Source: Pseudonocardia sp. (GTDB lineage Bacteria; Actinomycetota; Actinomycetes; Mycobacteriales; Pseudonocardiaceae). From it: a stretch of DNA of 44,083 nt. The stretch spans positions 1-44,083 of the forward strand of contig JAEUJO010000015.1 in NCBI GenBank assembly GCA_016794615.1. Direction: 5' to 3'. Numbering within the stretch: the stretch's first letter is position 1; the number at the start of each line of letters is the position of its first letter. Position numbers and translations under genes: made by a program. This document shows positions 9,754-19,610 of the stretch, piece after piece. The notes under the pieces were generated by a model. The model made no database searches and was not told the origin of the DNA. It worked only from the letters and a program-made list of their open reading frames with translations.

Positions 9754-10671
9754 GTGGCCCCTCCCCGGATCGCAGATCAGGCCGACGGCGCGGGCGTCGC
9801 CGAGGAGCCGGTCCTGACCGGTCAGGACGCCCTGGACGACCTCGTCGTGCACCTCGACCTCGAGCGGCTCGAGGTGAACCTGTTCCGCGGTGTCAGCCTG
9901 CCGCACCGGCCCACGAGGGTGTTCGGCGGCCAGGTTGCGGGCCAGGCGCTGGTCGCGGTCGGGCGGACCGTGGACCCGGACCGGCTGGTGCACTCACTGC
10001 ACGCGTATTTCGTGCGGCCGGGCGACCCGGACGTTCCGATCATCTACGACGTCGAGCGGATCCGGGACGGCCGGTCGTTCACCACGCGGCGGGTGCGGGC
10101 GGTGCAGCACGGAGAGGTGATCTTCGCGCTGGCAGCCTCGTTCCAACTGCCGCAGCCCGGGATCGAGCACAGCGAGCCCGGCCCGACCGGTGTCCCGGCG
10201 CCGGAGGAGCTGCCCGACCTGGGCGAGTGGCTGCGTGGCGAGCGGACCTTCCTCTCCGGGGTGCCGCGCCCGCTGGACCTGCGCTTCGTCGAGGCCCCGC
10301 TGTGGACCTCGCGCCGCGGGCCTGCCACGGACGCGCCGCAGCGCGTGTGGATGCGCGCGGACGGGCTGCTGGCGGACGACCCGATGGTGCACGTCTGCCT
10401 GCTCACCTACGCGAGCGACCTCACCCTGCTCGCCTCGGTGCTTGCCGCACACGAACTGGACCTGCGCCGGGTCGCGCTGGCGAGCCTGGACCACGCGATG
10501 TGGTTCCATCATCCGTTCCGTGCCGACGAGTGGCTGCTGTACGAGTGCCGCTCGCCGAGCGCCTCCGGGGCGCGCGGGCTGGCGACGGGGCGATTCTTCA
10601 CGCGCGACGGCCTGCTGGTCGCGACGGCGGTGCAGGAGGGGATGGTGCGCGTCCCCGACACGCGCACGTGA
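9754..10671 (+). CDS. tesB: Acyl-CoA thioesterase II (TesB family)
   Basis: Hydrolyses acyl-CoA to free acid and CoA. The 305-aa protein has the double hot-dog layout. The first half contains FRGVSLPHRPTRVFGGQVAGQAL and HSLHAYFVRPGDPDVPIIYDVERIRDGRSFTTRRV; the second contains RVWMRADG, LTYASDLTLLASVL and SLDHAMWFHHPFRADEWLLYEC. These are hallmark TesB segments, including the Asp/Thr/Gln-type catalytic region. It starts at a GTG 5 bp after the pyk stop, so it is cotranscribed with pyk, as in many actinobacteria. Confidence 0.95.
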   Translation: MAPPRIADQADGAGVAEEPVLTGQDALDDLVVHLDLERLEVNLFRGVSLPHRPTRVFGGQVAGQALVAVGRTVDPDRLVHSLHAYFVRPGDPDVPIIYDVERIRDGRSFTTRRVRAVQHGEVIFALAASFQLPQPGIEHSEPGPTGVPAPEELPDLGEWLRGERTFLSGVPRPLDLRFVEAPLWTSRRGPATDAPQRVWMRADGLLADDPMVHVCLLTYASDLTLLASVLAAHELDLRRVALASLDHAMWFHHPFRADEWLLYECRSPSASGARGLATGRFFTRDGLLVATAVQEGMVRVPDTRT

Positions 10672-10732
10672 CCTCGCTCTCGGTATCGGTTCCGGTGACG
10701 CCCGTCTCCGCGCGGCCGTCGATCAGGGGGGA

Positions 10733-11740
<1,008 letters not shown>

Positions 11741-11747
11741 CGGAGGT

Positions 11748-11769
11748 GGACGGGCAGGTCCGCCCGTCC
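11748..11769. terminator. Perfect 8-bp hairpin between convergent mdh and treZ
   Basis: GGACGGGC (11748-11755) and GCCCGTCC (11762-11769) pair perfectly around a 6-nt loop, 7 nt after the mdh stop and 80 nt from the treZ stop on the other strand. There is no T-run. Its place between convergent genes suggests a bidirectional, actinobacterial-type terminator. Confidence 0.6.
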
Positions 11770-11849
11770 GCTCTCCGCACCACCCCGGGGCTCGTCCGGC
11801 CCGCGCTCCGCTGGGCCAGACCGCCGCTGAGGAGGTGACTCACGCCGGA

Positions 11850-13592
11850 TCACCCCAGCTCGGCGACCGCGAACGATTCCGGGCTCAGCGTCAGCGCCTC
11901 GCCGTCGATGTGCACGTCCTCCGAGGCCAGCAGCACCCGGGCGATCGGCAGGCTCAGGTCGAACGTCACCGGGTCGTCGCCGAGGTTGACCGCCAGCCGG
12001 AGGCGCCCGCGGTGCAGGACGATCGTGCGCGCGTCGTCGTCGACGTCCACGTCGACCTCGTCCAGCCAGGGGTCCGAGAGTTCCGGGCGCGCCTTGCGCA
12101 GAGCGATCAGCTCGCGGTGGGTGGCGAGCACCGTCGCGTGCGGCTCCTCGGTGGGCTCGGTCCAGTCGAGCTTGGACTCGAGGAAGGTCTGGACGTCCGT
12201 CGGGTCCGGGACGTCCTGGGCGGCGTCCCAGCCGTGCGACGCGAACTCGGACCGGCGGCCATGGCGCACGGCGTCGTTGAGCCGGTCGTCGGGGAAGTGG
12301 GAGAAGAACTGCCAGGGGGTGCGCGCTCCCCACTCCTCGCCCATGAACAGCATGGGCGTGAACGGCGAGCAGAGCAGCAGCGCCGCCCCGCACGCGATGA
12401 GCCCCGGGCTGAGCGACGTCGTGGGCCGGTCGCCGCCCGCCCGGTTCCCGACCTGGTCGTGGTCCTGTACGTAGGCGATGAACCGGTGCGCCGGGGTCCG
12501 GCGGGTGTCGACCGGGGCGCCGTGGTTGCGGCCACGGAAGCTGCTCCAGGTGTCCTCGTGCAGGAACACCCGGGTCATGACGTGGGCGAGCCCGGTCAGC
12601 CCGGCGGTCGCGAAGTCGGCGTAGTAGCCCTGGTCCTCGCCGGTGAGCGCGACGTGCACGCTGTGATGGACGTCGTCGGCCCACTGCGCGTGCAGTCCGT
12701 AGCCGCCGCCGTCGCGGGAGGTGATCATTCGCGCGTCGTTGAGGTCCGACTCGGCGATCAGCGACAGCGGCCGTCCCAGGTGTGTGGACAGCGCATCGAC
12801 CTCGATCGTCATCTGCTCCAGCAGGTGCACCGCGCGGCGGTCGTGCAGGGCGTGCACGGCGTCGAGGCGGAGCCCGTCGAGGTGGTAGTCGCGCAGCCAC
12901 ATCAGCGCGTTGTCGATGACGTACCGGCGCACCTGTTCGGAGTGGGCGCCGTCGAGGTTGACCGTGGGGCCCCAGGCGGTGCTGCCCGCGAAGTAGGGGC
13001 CGAACCGGTCGAGGTAGGCGCCTGACGGGCCGATGTGGTTGTAGACGACGTCGAGGACCACCCCGAGACCGCGGGCATGGCAGGCATCGACGAAGCGCTT
13101 GAACGCGTCCGGGCCGCCGTAGTTCTCGGTGACGGCGTACCAGCCGACGCCGTCGTAGCCCCAGTTGCGGTCACCGTCGACGGCGTTGACCGGCAGCACC
13201 TCGACCAGGTCGATCCCGAGCCAGACGAGATGGTCGAGCTTCTCGATCGCCGAGTCGAACGTCCCGCCCTCGGTGAACGTGCCGATGTGAAGCTCGTACA
13301 GCACGCTGCCGGGCAGCTGGCGCCCGGTCCAGGCGTGGTCCGACCAGGAGAAGGCGTCGTGGTCGTAGAGCCGCGACGCCGAGTGGACCCCCGAGGGCAG
13401 CCAGAACGAGCGGGGGTCGGGCAGCGGGGTCTCGTCGTCGCCGACGAGGAAGGAGTACGCGGCGCCGGCGCCGGCATCGGGGACGTCGGCGCGCCACCAG
13501 CCGCCCGGCTCCTCGACCATGTCGTGTTCGCGGTTGTCGACCAGGACCCGGACCCGCTTCTTCAGCGGCGCCCAGACCGCGAACTCAGCCAC
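11850..13592 (-). CDS. treZ: Malto-oligosyltrehalose trehalohydrolase
   Basis: Releases free trehalose from the malto-oligosyl-trehalose made by TreY. The 580-aa protein has an N-terminal beta-sandwich (FAVWAPLKKRVRVLVDN...WWRADVPDAGAGAAYSFLVG), then the GH13 barrel: VLYELHIGTFTEGGTF, WGYDGVGWYAV, VVLDVVYNHIGP, DGLRLDAVHAL (nucleophile Asp), LIAESDLND (acid Glu) and VQDHDQVGNRA (third Asp), and a C-terminal beta domain. The GTG at 13592 is chosen because AEFAVWAP is the family start; a longer frame to 13742 adds 50 unconserved residues. It is the last gene of glgX-treY-treZ, 186 bp after treY. Confidence 0.96.
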   Translation of the reverse strand: MAEFAVWAPLKKRVRVLVDNREHDMVEEPGGWWRADVPDAGAGAAYSFLVGDDETPLPDPRSFWLPSGVHSASRLYDHDAFSWSDHAWTGRQLPGSVLYELHIGTFTEGGTFDSAIEKLDHLVWLGIDLVEVLPVNAVDGDRNWGYDGVGWYAVTENYGGPDAFKRFVDACHARGLGVVLDVVYNHIGPSGAYLDRFGPYFAGSTAWGPTVNLDGAHSEQVRRYVIDNALMWLRDYHLDGLRLDAVHALHDRRAVHLLEQMTIEVDALSTHLGRPLSLIAESDLNDARMITSRDGGGYGLHAQWADDVHHSVHVALTGEDQGYYADFATAGLTGLAHVMTRVFLHEDTWSSFRGRNHGAPVDTRRTPAHRFIAYVQDHDQVGNRAGGDRPTTSLSPGLIACGAALLLCSPFTPMLFMGEEWGARTPWQFFSHFPDDRLNDAVRHGRRSEFASHGWDAAQDVPDPTDVQTFLESKLDWTEPTEEPHATVLATHRELIALRKARPELSDPWLDEVDVDVDDDARTIVLHRGRLRLAVNLGDDPVTFDLSLPIARVLLASEDVHIDGEALTLSPESFAVAELG

Positions 13593-13778
13593 GGGGCAAT
13601 CCTGCCCGGTCGGGCGGCGGCCCGCCGGGCCGGGCGCGGTGACGTCCTCGACGCCCCGGTCGGCCGCGACGGGCAGGACGAGATCGACGACCGCGTCCCG
13701 GCGGTGACCGCGGCGTGCTGCCTCCGGGGACGGCCTGCTCAACCCCCGTCGGGCTGGACCACGACGCCCGCCGGGTGC

Positions 13779-16307
13779 TCACCCGGCCCGGACCAGCAAC
13801 GCGACGGGGTAGCGCGCCAGCACCTGCGCGAGGCGGGGGGCGCTGCTCTCGACGGGCGTGCCGGTGAGCACGTCCGTCCAGGACGCGGCGCCGTCCGGCA
13901 GCGGCAGCACGGTGTCCGCCCAGCCGCCACCGGCGGCGAGCCCCACCGGCAGCCGGGTCGCCACCGCCACGAGCTGCGTCGACCGGGCAAACGCGATCGC
14001 ATGCTCCGCCGCCTGCCCCTCGCTCGGGACCGGCCGGTACCCGGCGAACAGCTCCGGTCGCTGCCGGCGCAGGCGCAGCGCATGTGCCGTGACCAGCAGC
14101 TTCGTCGCGCCCTCCGGGTCGACGTCGGTGCCCCCGAAGCCCGGCAGCCAGCCGCCGTCGATGCGCGCGAGGAGCCGGCGGCGCAGCTCCCAGTCGACCG
14201 GGCGCCGGTTGTCCGGATCCACGAGCGAGTACTCGTAGAGCTCGGTGCCCTGGTAGACGTCCGGCACCCCGGGCCCGGCGATCTGCAGCAGCTTCTGGCC
14301 CAGCGAGTTGCTGCGGCCCGGACCGTCGATCCGCGCGACGAACTCCGCGACCTCCGCCACGGTCCCGGCGTCGCCCAGCACCTGCTCCGGCCATGCCGCC
14401 ACCGCGGCGTCCACCTCGGCGTTCGGATCGATGTGGCTGGTGACGAGCGTGGCCTCCCACGAGGCCTTGCCCAGGTAGGCCACCAGCCGCTCGGCCGAGA
14501 TCGGCCAGGCGCCGACCAGGTTCTGCCACGCCAGGAGGTCCAGCGAGCGGTCCGGCAGCGGGTGGGCGGCCGCCCAACGCCGGAACCGGGGCACCCACTC
14601 GTCGGGGATCTCGGCGAGCACCGCGAGCCGGGCGCGCACGTCCTCGGAGCGCTTGGTGTCGTGCGTGGACAGCGTGGTCATGGTGCGCGGCCACGAGGCC
14701 ACCCGTCCGGCGTTGCGGTCGTGGAACTCGGCGGGGGAGACCCCGAACCGGTCCGGGTCACTGCCCACCTCGTTCAGCGCGACGAGCCGGTTGTAGCGGT
14801 AGAACGCGGTGTCCTCGACGCCCTTGGCCATCACCATGCCCGACGTCTGCTGCACGCGCGTGGCCAGCGCGCCGCTCGGGTCGGCGAGCATCGTGTCGCG
14901 GATGGTGGCGAGCACGTCCGTGAGGTCCGGGCGGTGCGCACGCGCCACGGACACGGCGGTGTCGAGCGCGCTGCGCCCCTCGGGGAGGTAGCTGCGGTAC
15001 ACCGGGAAGCTGCACAGCAGCTCGGCGACGGCCTCGCCGGCGCGGGGGTCGGGGTCGGTGCTGGGGCCGGGGCCGGGGTCGGGGCTGGGGTCGGGGCTGG
15101 GGCTGGGGCCGGGGTCGGGGCTGGGGCTGGGGCCGGGGCTGGGGCCGGGGCCGGGGCCGGGGCCGGGGCCGGGGATTGCAGCAGGGTGGCCCTGCTCCAA
15201 ACCGATTGCAGCATGGCCACCTTGCTGCAAACCCGGGACGAGCGCGGCGATCCGGCGCACCTCCGCCACAAGGATCGTGTCGGTCACGTCCCGGCGGGCC
15301 GCGTGCTCGACCGCGCGTGCGTTCTCCCTGCGCCCGAGGTGCTCGGCGGTGAGCTGGGTGAGCAGCCCCGTGCCGTCCGCGTCGACGAACACCCCGCAGA
15401 CGTCGCGCAGCGCCTCGTACCCGGACGTGCCGTCGACCGGCCACGACACGGGCAGCTGCTCGCCGACGCCGAGGATCTTCTCCACCAGCAGCCAGCGGTC
15501 GGGCCCGATCGCCGCGCGCAGCCTGCGCACGTAGCCTCCGGGGTCGGACAGGCCGTCCGGGTGGTCCACCCGCAGCCCGTCGACCTCGCCCGCCGCCACC
15601 CAGCGCAGTACCTCGCCGTGCATGGCCGCGAACACCTCCGGGTCCTCGACGCGGACGGCCGCGAGTGCCGATACGTTGAAGAACCGCCGGTAGGTCAGCT
15701 CCGCCGGGCCACGTCTCCACGAGGTGAGGCGGTAGTGCTGGCGGGCGTGCACCTCGGCCGGACCTGCCGCCGAACCGTCGGCACCGTCCGCGGTGCCCGG
15801 TGCGACCGGGAAGGAGCGCTCGTAGTAGCGCAGCTCGGTGCGGTCGTCGGAGAGCGTGACCTCGGACGAGATCACCTTCTCCTCGTCTGCCGGGTCCGGC
15901 TCGGCGCCGAGGACCGGCAGCAGGATCGGGCCTGCCGCCCACTCGATGTCGAAGTACGACGCGTACCGCGAGCCCCGGCCGTGGGCGAGGACGTCCCACC
16001 ACCAGGGGTTCGCCCTGGCGTCGGCCACGCCGACGTGGTTCGGCACGATGTCGAGCAGGAACCCCATGCCGTGTTCGCGCGCCATCGCGACGAGGGCGCG
16101 CCGCCCGGCCTCGCCTCCGCGCGCGCCGGACGTCCGGGTGGGATCGACGACGTCGTAGCCGTGGTTGCTGCCCTTGCCGGAGGTGAGCAGGGGTGAGGCG
16201 TACACCGCGCCCACCCCGAGCGCGTCGAGGTAGGGCACGAGCTCGGCGCCCTGCTGCAGCGTCATCTCCGCGGAGAACTGGATGCGGTAGGTCGAGGACG
16301 GGATCAC
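13779..16307 (-). CDS. treY: Malto-oligosyltrehalose synthase with an in-frame repeat insertion
   Basis: Converts the reducing-end alpha-1,4 bond of maltodextrin to the alpha,alpha-1,1 bond. The 842-aa protein starts STYRIQFSAEMTLQQGA and has YASPLL, DIVPNHVGV, GLRVDHPDGLSDPGG (nucleophile), LLVEKIL (acid), the MAKGVEDTAFYRYNRLV block, STHDTKRSEDVRARL, and PDVYQGTELYEYSLVDPDNRRPVDW. Residues ~357-422 are an insert between LVPG and AGEAVAELL: two copies of a 10-residue element (LQQGGHAAIG, LEQGHPAAIP), then about 45 residues of Pro-Gly/Ser/Asp dipeptides. The reading frame stays open and catalytic motifs are intact, so it is probably active. The GTG start has GGGAG upstream. The gene lies 55 bp after glgX. 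Confidence 0.95.
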   Translation of the reverse strand: MIPSSTYRIQFSAEMTLQQGAELVPYLDALGVGAVYASPLLTSGKGSNHGYDVVDPTRTSGARGGEAGRRALVAMAREHGMGFLLDIVPNHVGVADARANPWWWDVLAHGRGSRYASYFDIEWAAGPILLPVLGAEPDPADEEKVISSEVTLSDDRTELRYYERSFPVAPGTADGADGSAAGPAEVHARQHYRLTSWRRGPAELTYRRFFNVSALAAVRVEDPEVFAAMHGEVLRWVAAGEVDGLRVDHPDGLSDPGGYVRRLRAAIGPDRWLLVEKILGVGEQLPVSWPVDGTSGYEALRDVCGVFVDADGTGLLTQLTAEHLGRRENARAVEHAARRDVTDTILVAEVRRIAALVPGLQQGGHAAIGLEQGHPAAIPGPGPGPGPGPSPGPSPSPDPGPSPSPDPSPDPGPGPSTDPDPRAGEAVAELLCSFPVYRSYLPEGRSALDTAVSVARAHRPDLTDVLATIRDTMLADPSGALATRVQQTSGMVMAKGVEDTAFYRYNRLVALNEVGSDPDRFGVSPAEFHDRNAGRVASWPRTMTTLSTHDTKRSEDVRARLAVLAEIPDEWVPRFRRWAAAHPLPDRSLDLLAWQNLVGAWPISAERLVAYLGKASWEATLVTSHIDPNAEVDAAVAAWPEQVLGDAGTVAEVAEFVARIDGPGRSNSLGQKLLQIAGPGVPDVYQGTELYEYSLVDPDNRRPVDWELRRRLLARIDGGWLPGFGGTDVDPEGATKLLVTAHALRLRRQRPELFAGYRPVPSEGQAAEHAIAFARSTQLVAVATRLPVGLAAGGGWADTVLPLPDGAASWTDVLTGTPVESSAPRLAQVLARYPVALLVRAG
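15044..15174. repeat. GGGGCC/GGGGCT/GGGGTC hexanucleotide run inside treY
   Basis: About twenty consecutive 6-bp units of GGGG plus CC, CT or TC on the plus strand. On the coding minus strand they read as Pro-Gly, Pro-Ser and Pro-Asp dipeptides. The unit is a multiple of three, so copy-number changes keep the treY frame. The plus strand has many closely spaced G4 runs able to form quadruplexes. The most uniform part is the GGGGCC stretch near 15140-15174. Confidence 0.85.
15175..15230. repeat. Two tandem 25-bp palindromic units (30-bp period) inside treY
   Basis: Unit A (15176-15200) has arms TTGCAGCAGGG and CCCTGCTCCAA around TGG, with one mismatch. Unit B (15206-15230) has arms TTGCAGCA and TGCTGCAA around TGGCCACCT. 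Each is preceded by GA and followed by ACC, giving a 30-bp period, that is 10 codons. The repeats border the hexanucleotide run directly. They look like a small palindromic repeat family inserted in a coding region. Confidence 0.8.
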
Positions 16308-16362
16308 CGCACTCCCTCACGTCGTCTCGGTCGTGATCCGGATGTCGTGTCGAGTTGTGCGG

Positions 16363-18537
16363 TCACGCCCTCGTGCTCTCCGTCCGTTGCAGGACGACGA
16401 CCGAGCGGGCCGGCACCGGGCGCTTCGCCCCGCCCGCGACGCGCGGCGGGTCGGCCGCCACCACACCGGGCCCGCCGGCCAGCGTGAGCACCTCGCCGAC
16501 CGCGGTATCCGCGACGATCGCCCAGCCCGTGCCGTACTCCGGCGGCGGGAGGGTGACCTCGATGTCCTCGTAGTGCGCGTTGAGGAACAGGAGGAACGAG
16601 TCGTCCGCGACCGGCTCGCCGCGGCTGTCGACCTCGGTGATGCCGTTGCCGTTGAGGAACACCGTGACGCACTTTCCGAAGCCGGAGTCCCAGTCCTGCT
16701 CGGTCATCTCCTCGCCGGAGGGGGTGAACCACGCGATGTCCGGCAGGGCCGTGCGGCCCTCGGTGCCGCGGCTGCGGCCGATCGGCCTACCCGCGAAGAA
16801 CCGGCGACGCCGGAACACCGGGTGAGCCGCGCGCAGGGCGGCGACGCCGGCGGTGAAACCGACGAGGCCCGCGTTCTTGGTGAGCAGCGACCAGTCCATC
16901 CAGGCGATCTCGCTGTCCTGGGCGTAGACGTTGTTGTTGCCGCTCTGGGTGCGGCCCATCTCGTCGCCGTGCAGCAGCATCGGCACGCCCTGGGACAGGA
17001 ACAGCGTGGTGATGAAGTTGCGTTGCTGCCGCGCCCGGAGCTCGAGCACCGCGGCGTCGTCCGTGGGACCCTCGACCCCGCAGTTCCACGAGCGGTTGTG
17101 GCTCTCGCCGTCGTTGCCGCTCTCGCCGTTCGCGTCGTTGTGCTTGTCGTTGTAGGACACGAGGTCGTTGAGGGTGAACCCGTCGTGGGCGGTGACGAAG
17201 TTGATCGAGGCGTAGGGGCGGCGGCCGTCGGCCTTGTACAGGTCGCTGCTGCCGGTCAGCCGGGAGGCGAACTCGCCCAGCGTGCCGGGCTCGCCGCGCC
17301 AGAAGTCGCGGACGGTGTCGCGGTACTTGCCGTTCCACTCCGTCCACAGGGGCGGGAAGTTGCCCACCTGGTAGCCGCCGGGGCCGACGTCCCACGGCTC
17401 GGCGATCAGCTTGGCCTGGCTGATCACGGGGTCCTGCTGGACCAGGTCGAAGAACACCGACAGCCGGTCCACGTCGTAGAACTCGCGGGCCAGGGTGGAC
17501 GCGAGGTCGAACCGGAAGCCGTCGACGTGCATCTCGGTGACCCAGTAGCGCAGCGAGTCCATGATCAGCTGGAGGGTGTGCGGGTTGCGCACGTTCAGCG
17601 AGTTGCCCGTGCCGGTGTAGTCCATGTAGTAGTGCGGGTCGTCGTCGACCAGGCGGTAGTACGCGGCGTTGTCGATGCCCCGCATCGACAGGGTGGGGCC
17701 CATGTGGTTGCCCTCGGCCGTGTGGTTGTAGACGACGTCGAGGATCACCTCGATGCCCGCGTTGTGCAGCTCGCGGACCATCGCCTTGAACTCCTGCACC
17801 TGGCTGCCCGGTCGGGCGTTGGCCTGGGCGTAGGAGTGGTGCGGGGCGAGGAACGCGATCGTGTTGTAGCCCCAGTAGTTGGTGAGGCCCTTCTCCTGCA
17901 GGTGGTGGTCCGTGATGAACTCGTGCACCGGCATGAGCTCGACGGCCGTGACTCCCAGCCGCTTGAGATGCTCGATCATGACCGGGTGCGCGAGGCCCGT
18001 GTAGGTGCCGCGCAGCGCCTCGGGGATGTCGGGGTGCTGGTTCGTGAGGCCCCGGACGTGCGTCTCGTAGATCACGGTCTCGTGGTAGGGGATGCGCGGG
18101 TGGCGGTCGCTGCCCCAGTCGAAGAACGGGTTGACGACCACCGACTTCGGCACGAACGGCGCGGAGTCCTTCTGGTTGCGCCCGTCCGGGGAGCCGAACG
18201 GGTAGCCGAACACGGCCTCGTCCCACTGCACCGGGCCGTCGACCGCCTTCGCGTAGGGGTCGATCAGCAGCTTGTCGGGGTTGCACCGCAGGCCCTTGCC
18301 GGGGTCGTGCGGGCCGTGGATCCGGTAGCCGTAGCGCTGGCCCGGCTCCACGGTGGGCAGGTACCCGTGCCAGACGAAGCCGTCGACCTCACGCAGGGCG
18401 ACCCGGGTCTCGGTCTCGTCGTCGGCGAACAGGCACAGCTCCACGCGCTCGGCGATCTCGGAGAAGATCGCGAAGTTCGTCCCGGCGCCGTCGTAGCTCG
18501 CGCCCAGTGGATAGGCACTTCCCGGCCACGGCCGCAT
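16363..18537 (-). CDS. glgX: Glycogen debranching enzyme GlgX/TreX type
   Basis: Hydrolyses alpha-1,6 branches of glycogen or limit dextrin, giving linear maltodextrins for TreY. The 724-aa protein starts with a CBM48-like domain (YPLGASYDGAGTNFAIFSE), followed by YETHVRGLT, NYWGYNTIAFLAPH, VILDVVYNHTAEG, VDGFRFDLAS (nucleophile), KLIAEPWDVG (acid), NFVTAHDGFTLNDLVSYN and GVPMLLHGDEMGRTQSGNNN. The ATG at 18537 is preceded by GAGGAT. First gene of the glgX-treY-treZ unit, divergent from the HIT gene. Confidence 0.96.
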   Translation of the reverse strand: MRPWPGSAYPLGASYDGAGTNFAIFSEIAERVELCLFADDETETRVALREVDGFVWHGYLPTVEPGQRYGYRIHGPHDPGKGLRCNPDKLLIDPYAKAVDGPVQWDEAVFGYPFGSPDGRNQKDSAPFVPKSVVVNPFFDWGSDRHPRIPYHETVIYETHVRGLTNQHPDIPEALRGTYTGLAHPVMIEHLKRLGVTAVELMPVHEFITDHHLQEKGLTNYWGYNTIAFLAPHHSYAQANARPGSQVQEFKAMVRELHNAGIEVILDVVYNHTAEGNHMGPTLSMRGIDNAAYYRLVDDDPHYYMDYTGTGNSLNVRNPHTLQLIMDSLRYWVTEMHVDGFRFDLASTLAREFYDVDRLSVFFDLVQQDPVISQAKLIAEPWDVGPGGYQVGNFPPLWTEWNGKYRDTVRDFWRGEPGTLGEFASRLTGSSDLYKADGRRPYASINFVTAHDGFTLNDLVSYNDKHNDANGESGNDGESHNRSWNCGVEGPTDDAAVLELRARQQRNFITTLFLSQGVPMLLHGDEMGRTQSGNNNVYAQDSEIAWMDWSLLTKNAGLVGFTAGVAALRAAHPVFRRRRFFAGRPIGRSRGTEGRTALPDIAWFTPSGEEMTEQDWDSGFGKCVTVFLNGNGITEVDSRGEPVADDSFLLFLNAHYEDIEVTLPPPEYGTGWAIVADTAVGEVLTLAGGPGVVAADPPRVAGGAKRPVPARSVVVLQRTESTRA

Positions 18538-18686
18538 GGGAATCCTCGTTCTCCGGCTCTCGCCGGCTCGTCGTCGTCGGTGGGGAACCCCTGTGAGGGG
18601 CGCGGGAAACGCTACCGGGACCGACCGACAGGGTCGGGACCCCACGTCCCTCCGGGTTGCTGTGCGACGCCCGTCCGTACCGGCAG

Positions 18687-18700
18687 TAGGTTCGCCGACC
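18687..18700 (+). promoter_or_regulatory. Candidate leaderless promoter of the HIT gene
   Basis: TAGGTT (18687-18692) lies 8 nt before the ATG at 18701; no Shine-Dalgarno sequence intervenes. It is in the 163-bp region shared with the divergent glgX. Confidence 0.4.
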
Positions 18701-19126
18701 ATGACCACCGTCTTCTCCCGCATCATCGCCGGCGAGTTGCCCGCCCGGTTCGTCTGGTCCGACGAGCACGCCGTGGCGTTCCTCTCGGTGAACCCGGTCG
18801 GGCCGGGCCACACCCTCGTCGTGTCGCGGCTCGAGGTCGACCGGTGGACCGATGCCTCGTCGACGCTGCTCGCCCACCTGAGCACCGTCGCGCACGCCGT
18901 GGGCCGCGCCGTCGACGCCGTGTGGGCGCCACCGCGGGTCGGTCTCATGGTGGCCGGGTTCGAGATCCCGCACCTGCACCTGCACGTCTTCCCGGCCGCC
19001 GACATGGCCCCGTTCCACTTCGCCAACGCCGCGGCGGCCGTCGATCCGGACGAGCAGGACGGGTACGCCGCGGCGCTGAGGACAGCGCTGCGGGACGCCG
19101 GGCACGGGGCGTGCGTCGCGGGCTGA
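18701..19126 (+). CDS. HIT-family nucleotide hydrolase/transferase
   Basis: The 141-aa protein begins TTVFSRIIAGELPARFVWSDEHAVAFLSVNPVGPGHTLVV, typical of HIT proteins, and has the histidine triad as HLHLHVFP near residue 93. Such proteins hydrolyse nucleoside phosphoramidates, AMP-lysine adducts or dinucleotides; the exact substrate cannot be read from sequence. Normal length. It is followed by the 122-bp repeat array. Confidence 0.93.
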   Translation: MTTVFSRIIAGELPARFVWSDEHAVAFLSVNPVGPGHTLVVSRLEVDRWTDASSTLLAHLSTVAHAVGRAVDAVWAPPRVGLMVAGFEIPHLHLHVFPAADMAPFHFANAAAAVDPDEQDGYAAALRTALRDAGHGACVAG

Positions 19127-19195
19127 GGACCGGGCCGAGCAGCAACGCCAGGGGTGACGGCCGCCGCACGGCCGTATGCGGCCGGGTCCCGGATC

Positions 19196-19610
19196 GCCGC
19201 GCGCCCGTGCCCGTGCATATCCCCGCTACGCGGTGCAGGCGGTGGGGTGTGTGCACGGTGTGTGTGCGGTGTGCACGGCTTCGTCGGTGTGCGCTGCACC
19301 GTGCGCGGCCTCATCGGCGCGCTGGCCCGTGCCCGTGCATACCCCTGCCACGCGGTGCAGACGGTGGGACGTGTGCACGGCGTGCGTGCGGTGTGCACGG
19401 CCTCATCGGCGCGCGCTTGTACCGTGCACCACGTCATCGCCGCGCGCTGCCTGCGCCCGTGCATACCTCCGCTACGCGGTGCAGGCGGTGGGATGTGTGC
19501 ACGGCGCGTGCCCGGTGTGCACGGCCTCGTCGGTGTGCTGCACCGTGCACCACCTCATCGCCGCGCGCTGCGCGACCTCATCGCCGCGCGCTGCAAGCGT
19601 GCAATCGCTT
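19196..19610. repeat. Three imperfect ~122-bp tandem repeats plus truncated copies
   Basis: Anchored on CCGTGCATA at 19211, 19333 and 19457, the spacing is 122 and 124 bp. Each unit runs: GCGCGC(TG)..CCGTGCATA..CACGCGGTGCAG/GGCGGTGGG..GTGTGCACGG..GGTGTGCACGG-CCTCATCGG..ACCGTGCACC..TCATCGC. Two short copies of the last ~22 bp (CGCGCGCTGC..CTCATCGC) follow at 19562-19607. Each unit holds GTGCACGG and CCGTGCAC arms (CCGTGCGC in unit 1) about 18-21 nt apart, a conserved potential hairpin. No frame looks like a real protein. Confidence 0.8.

Noticed and set aside
13035..16196. 1053-codon plus-strand open frame opposite treY/treZ
   Set aside because: It is a high-GC antisense shadow: Arg/Val/Asp/Gly-biased translation with no domain, over two well-supported GH13 genes.
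19196..19610. CRISPR array
   Set aside because: Whole ~122-bp units are repeated; there are no short constant repeats with unique spacers and no cas genes nearby.
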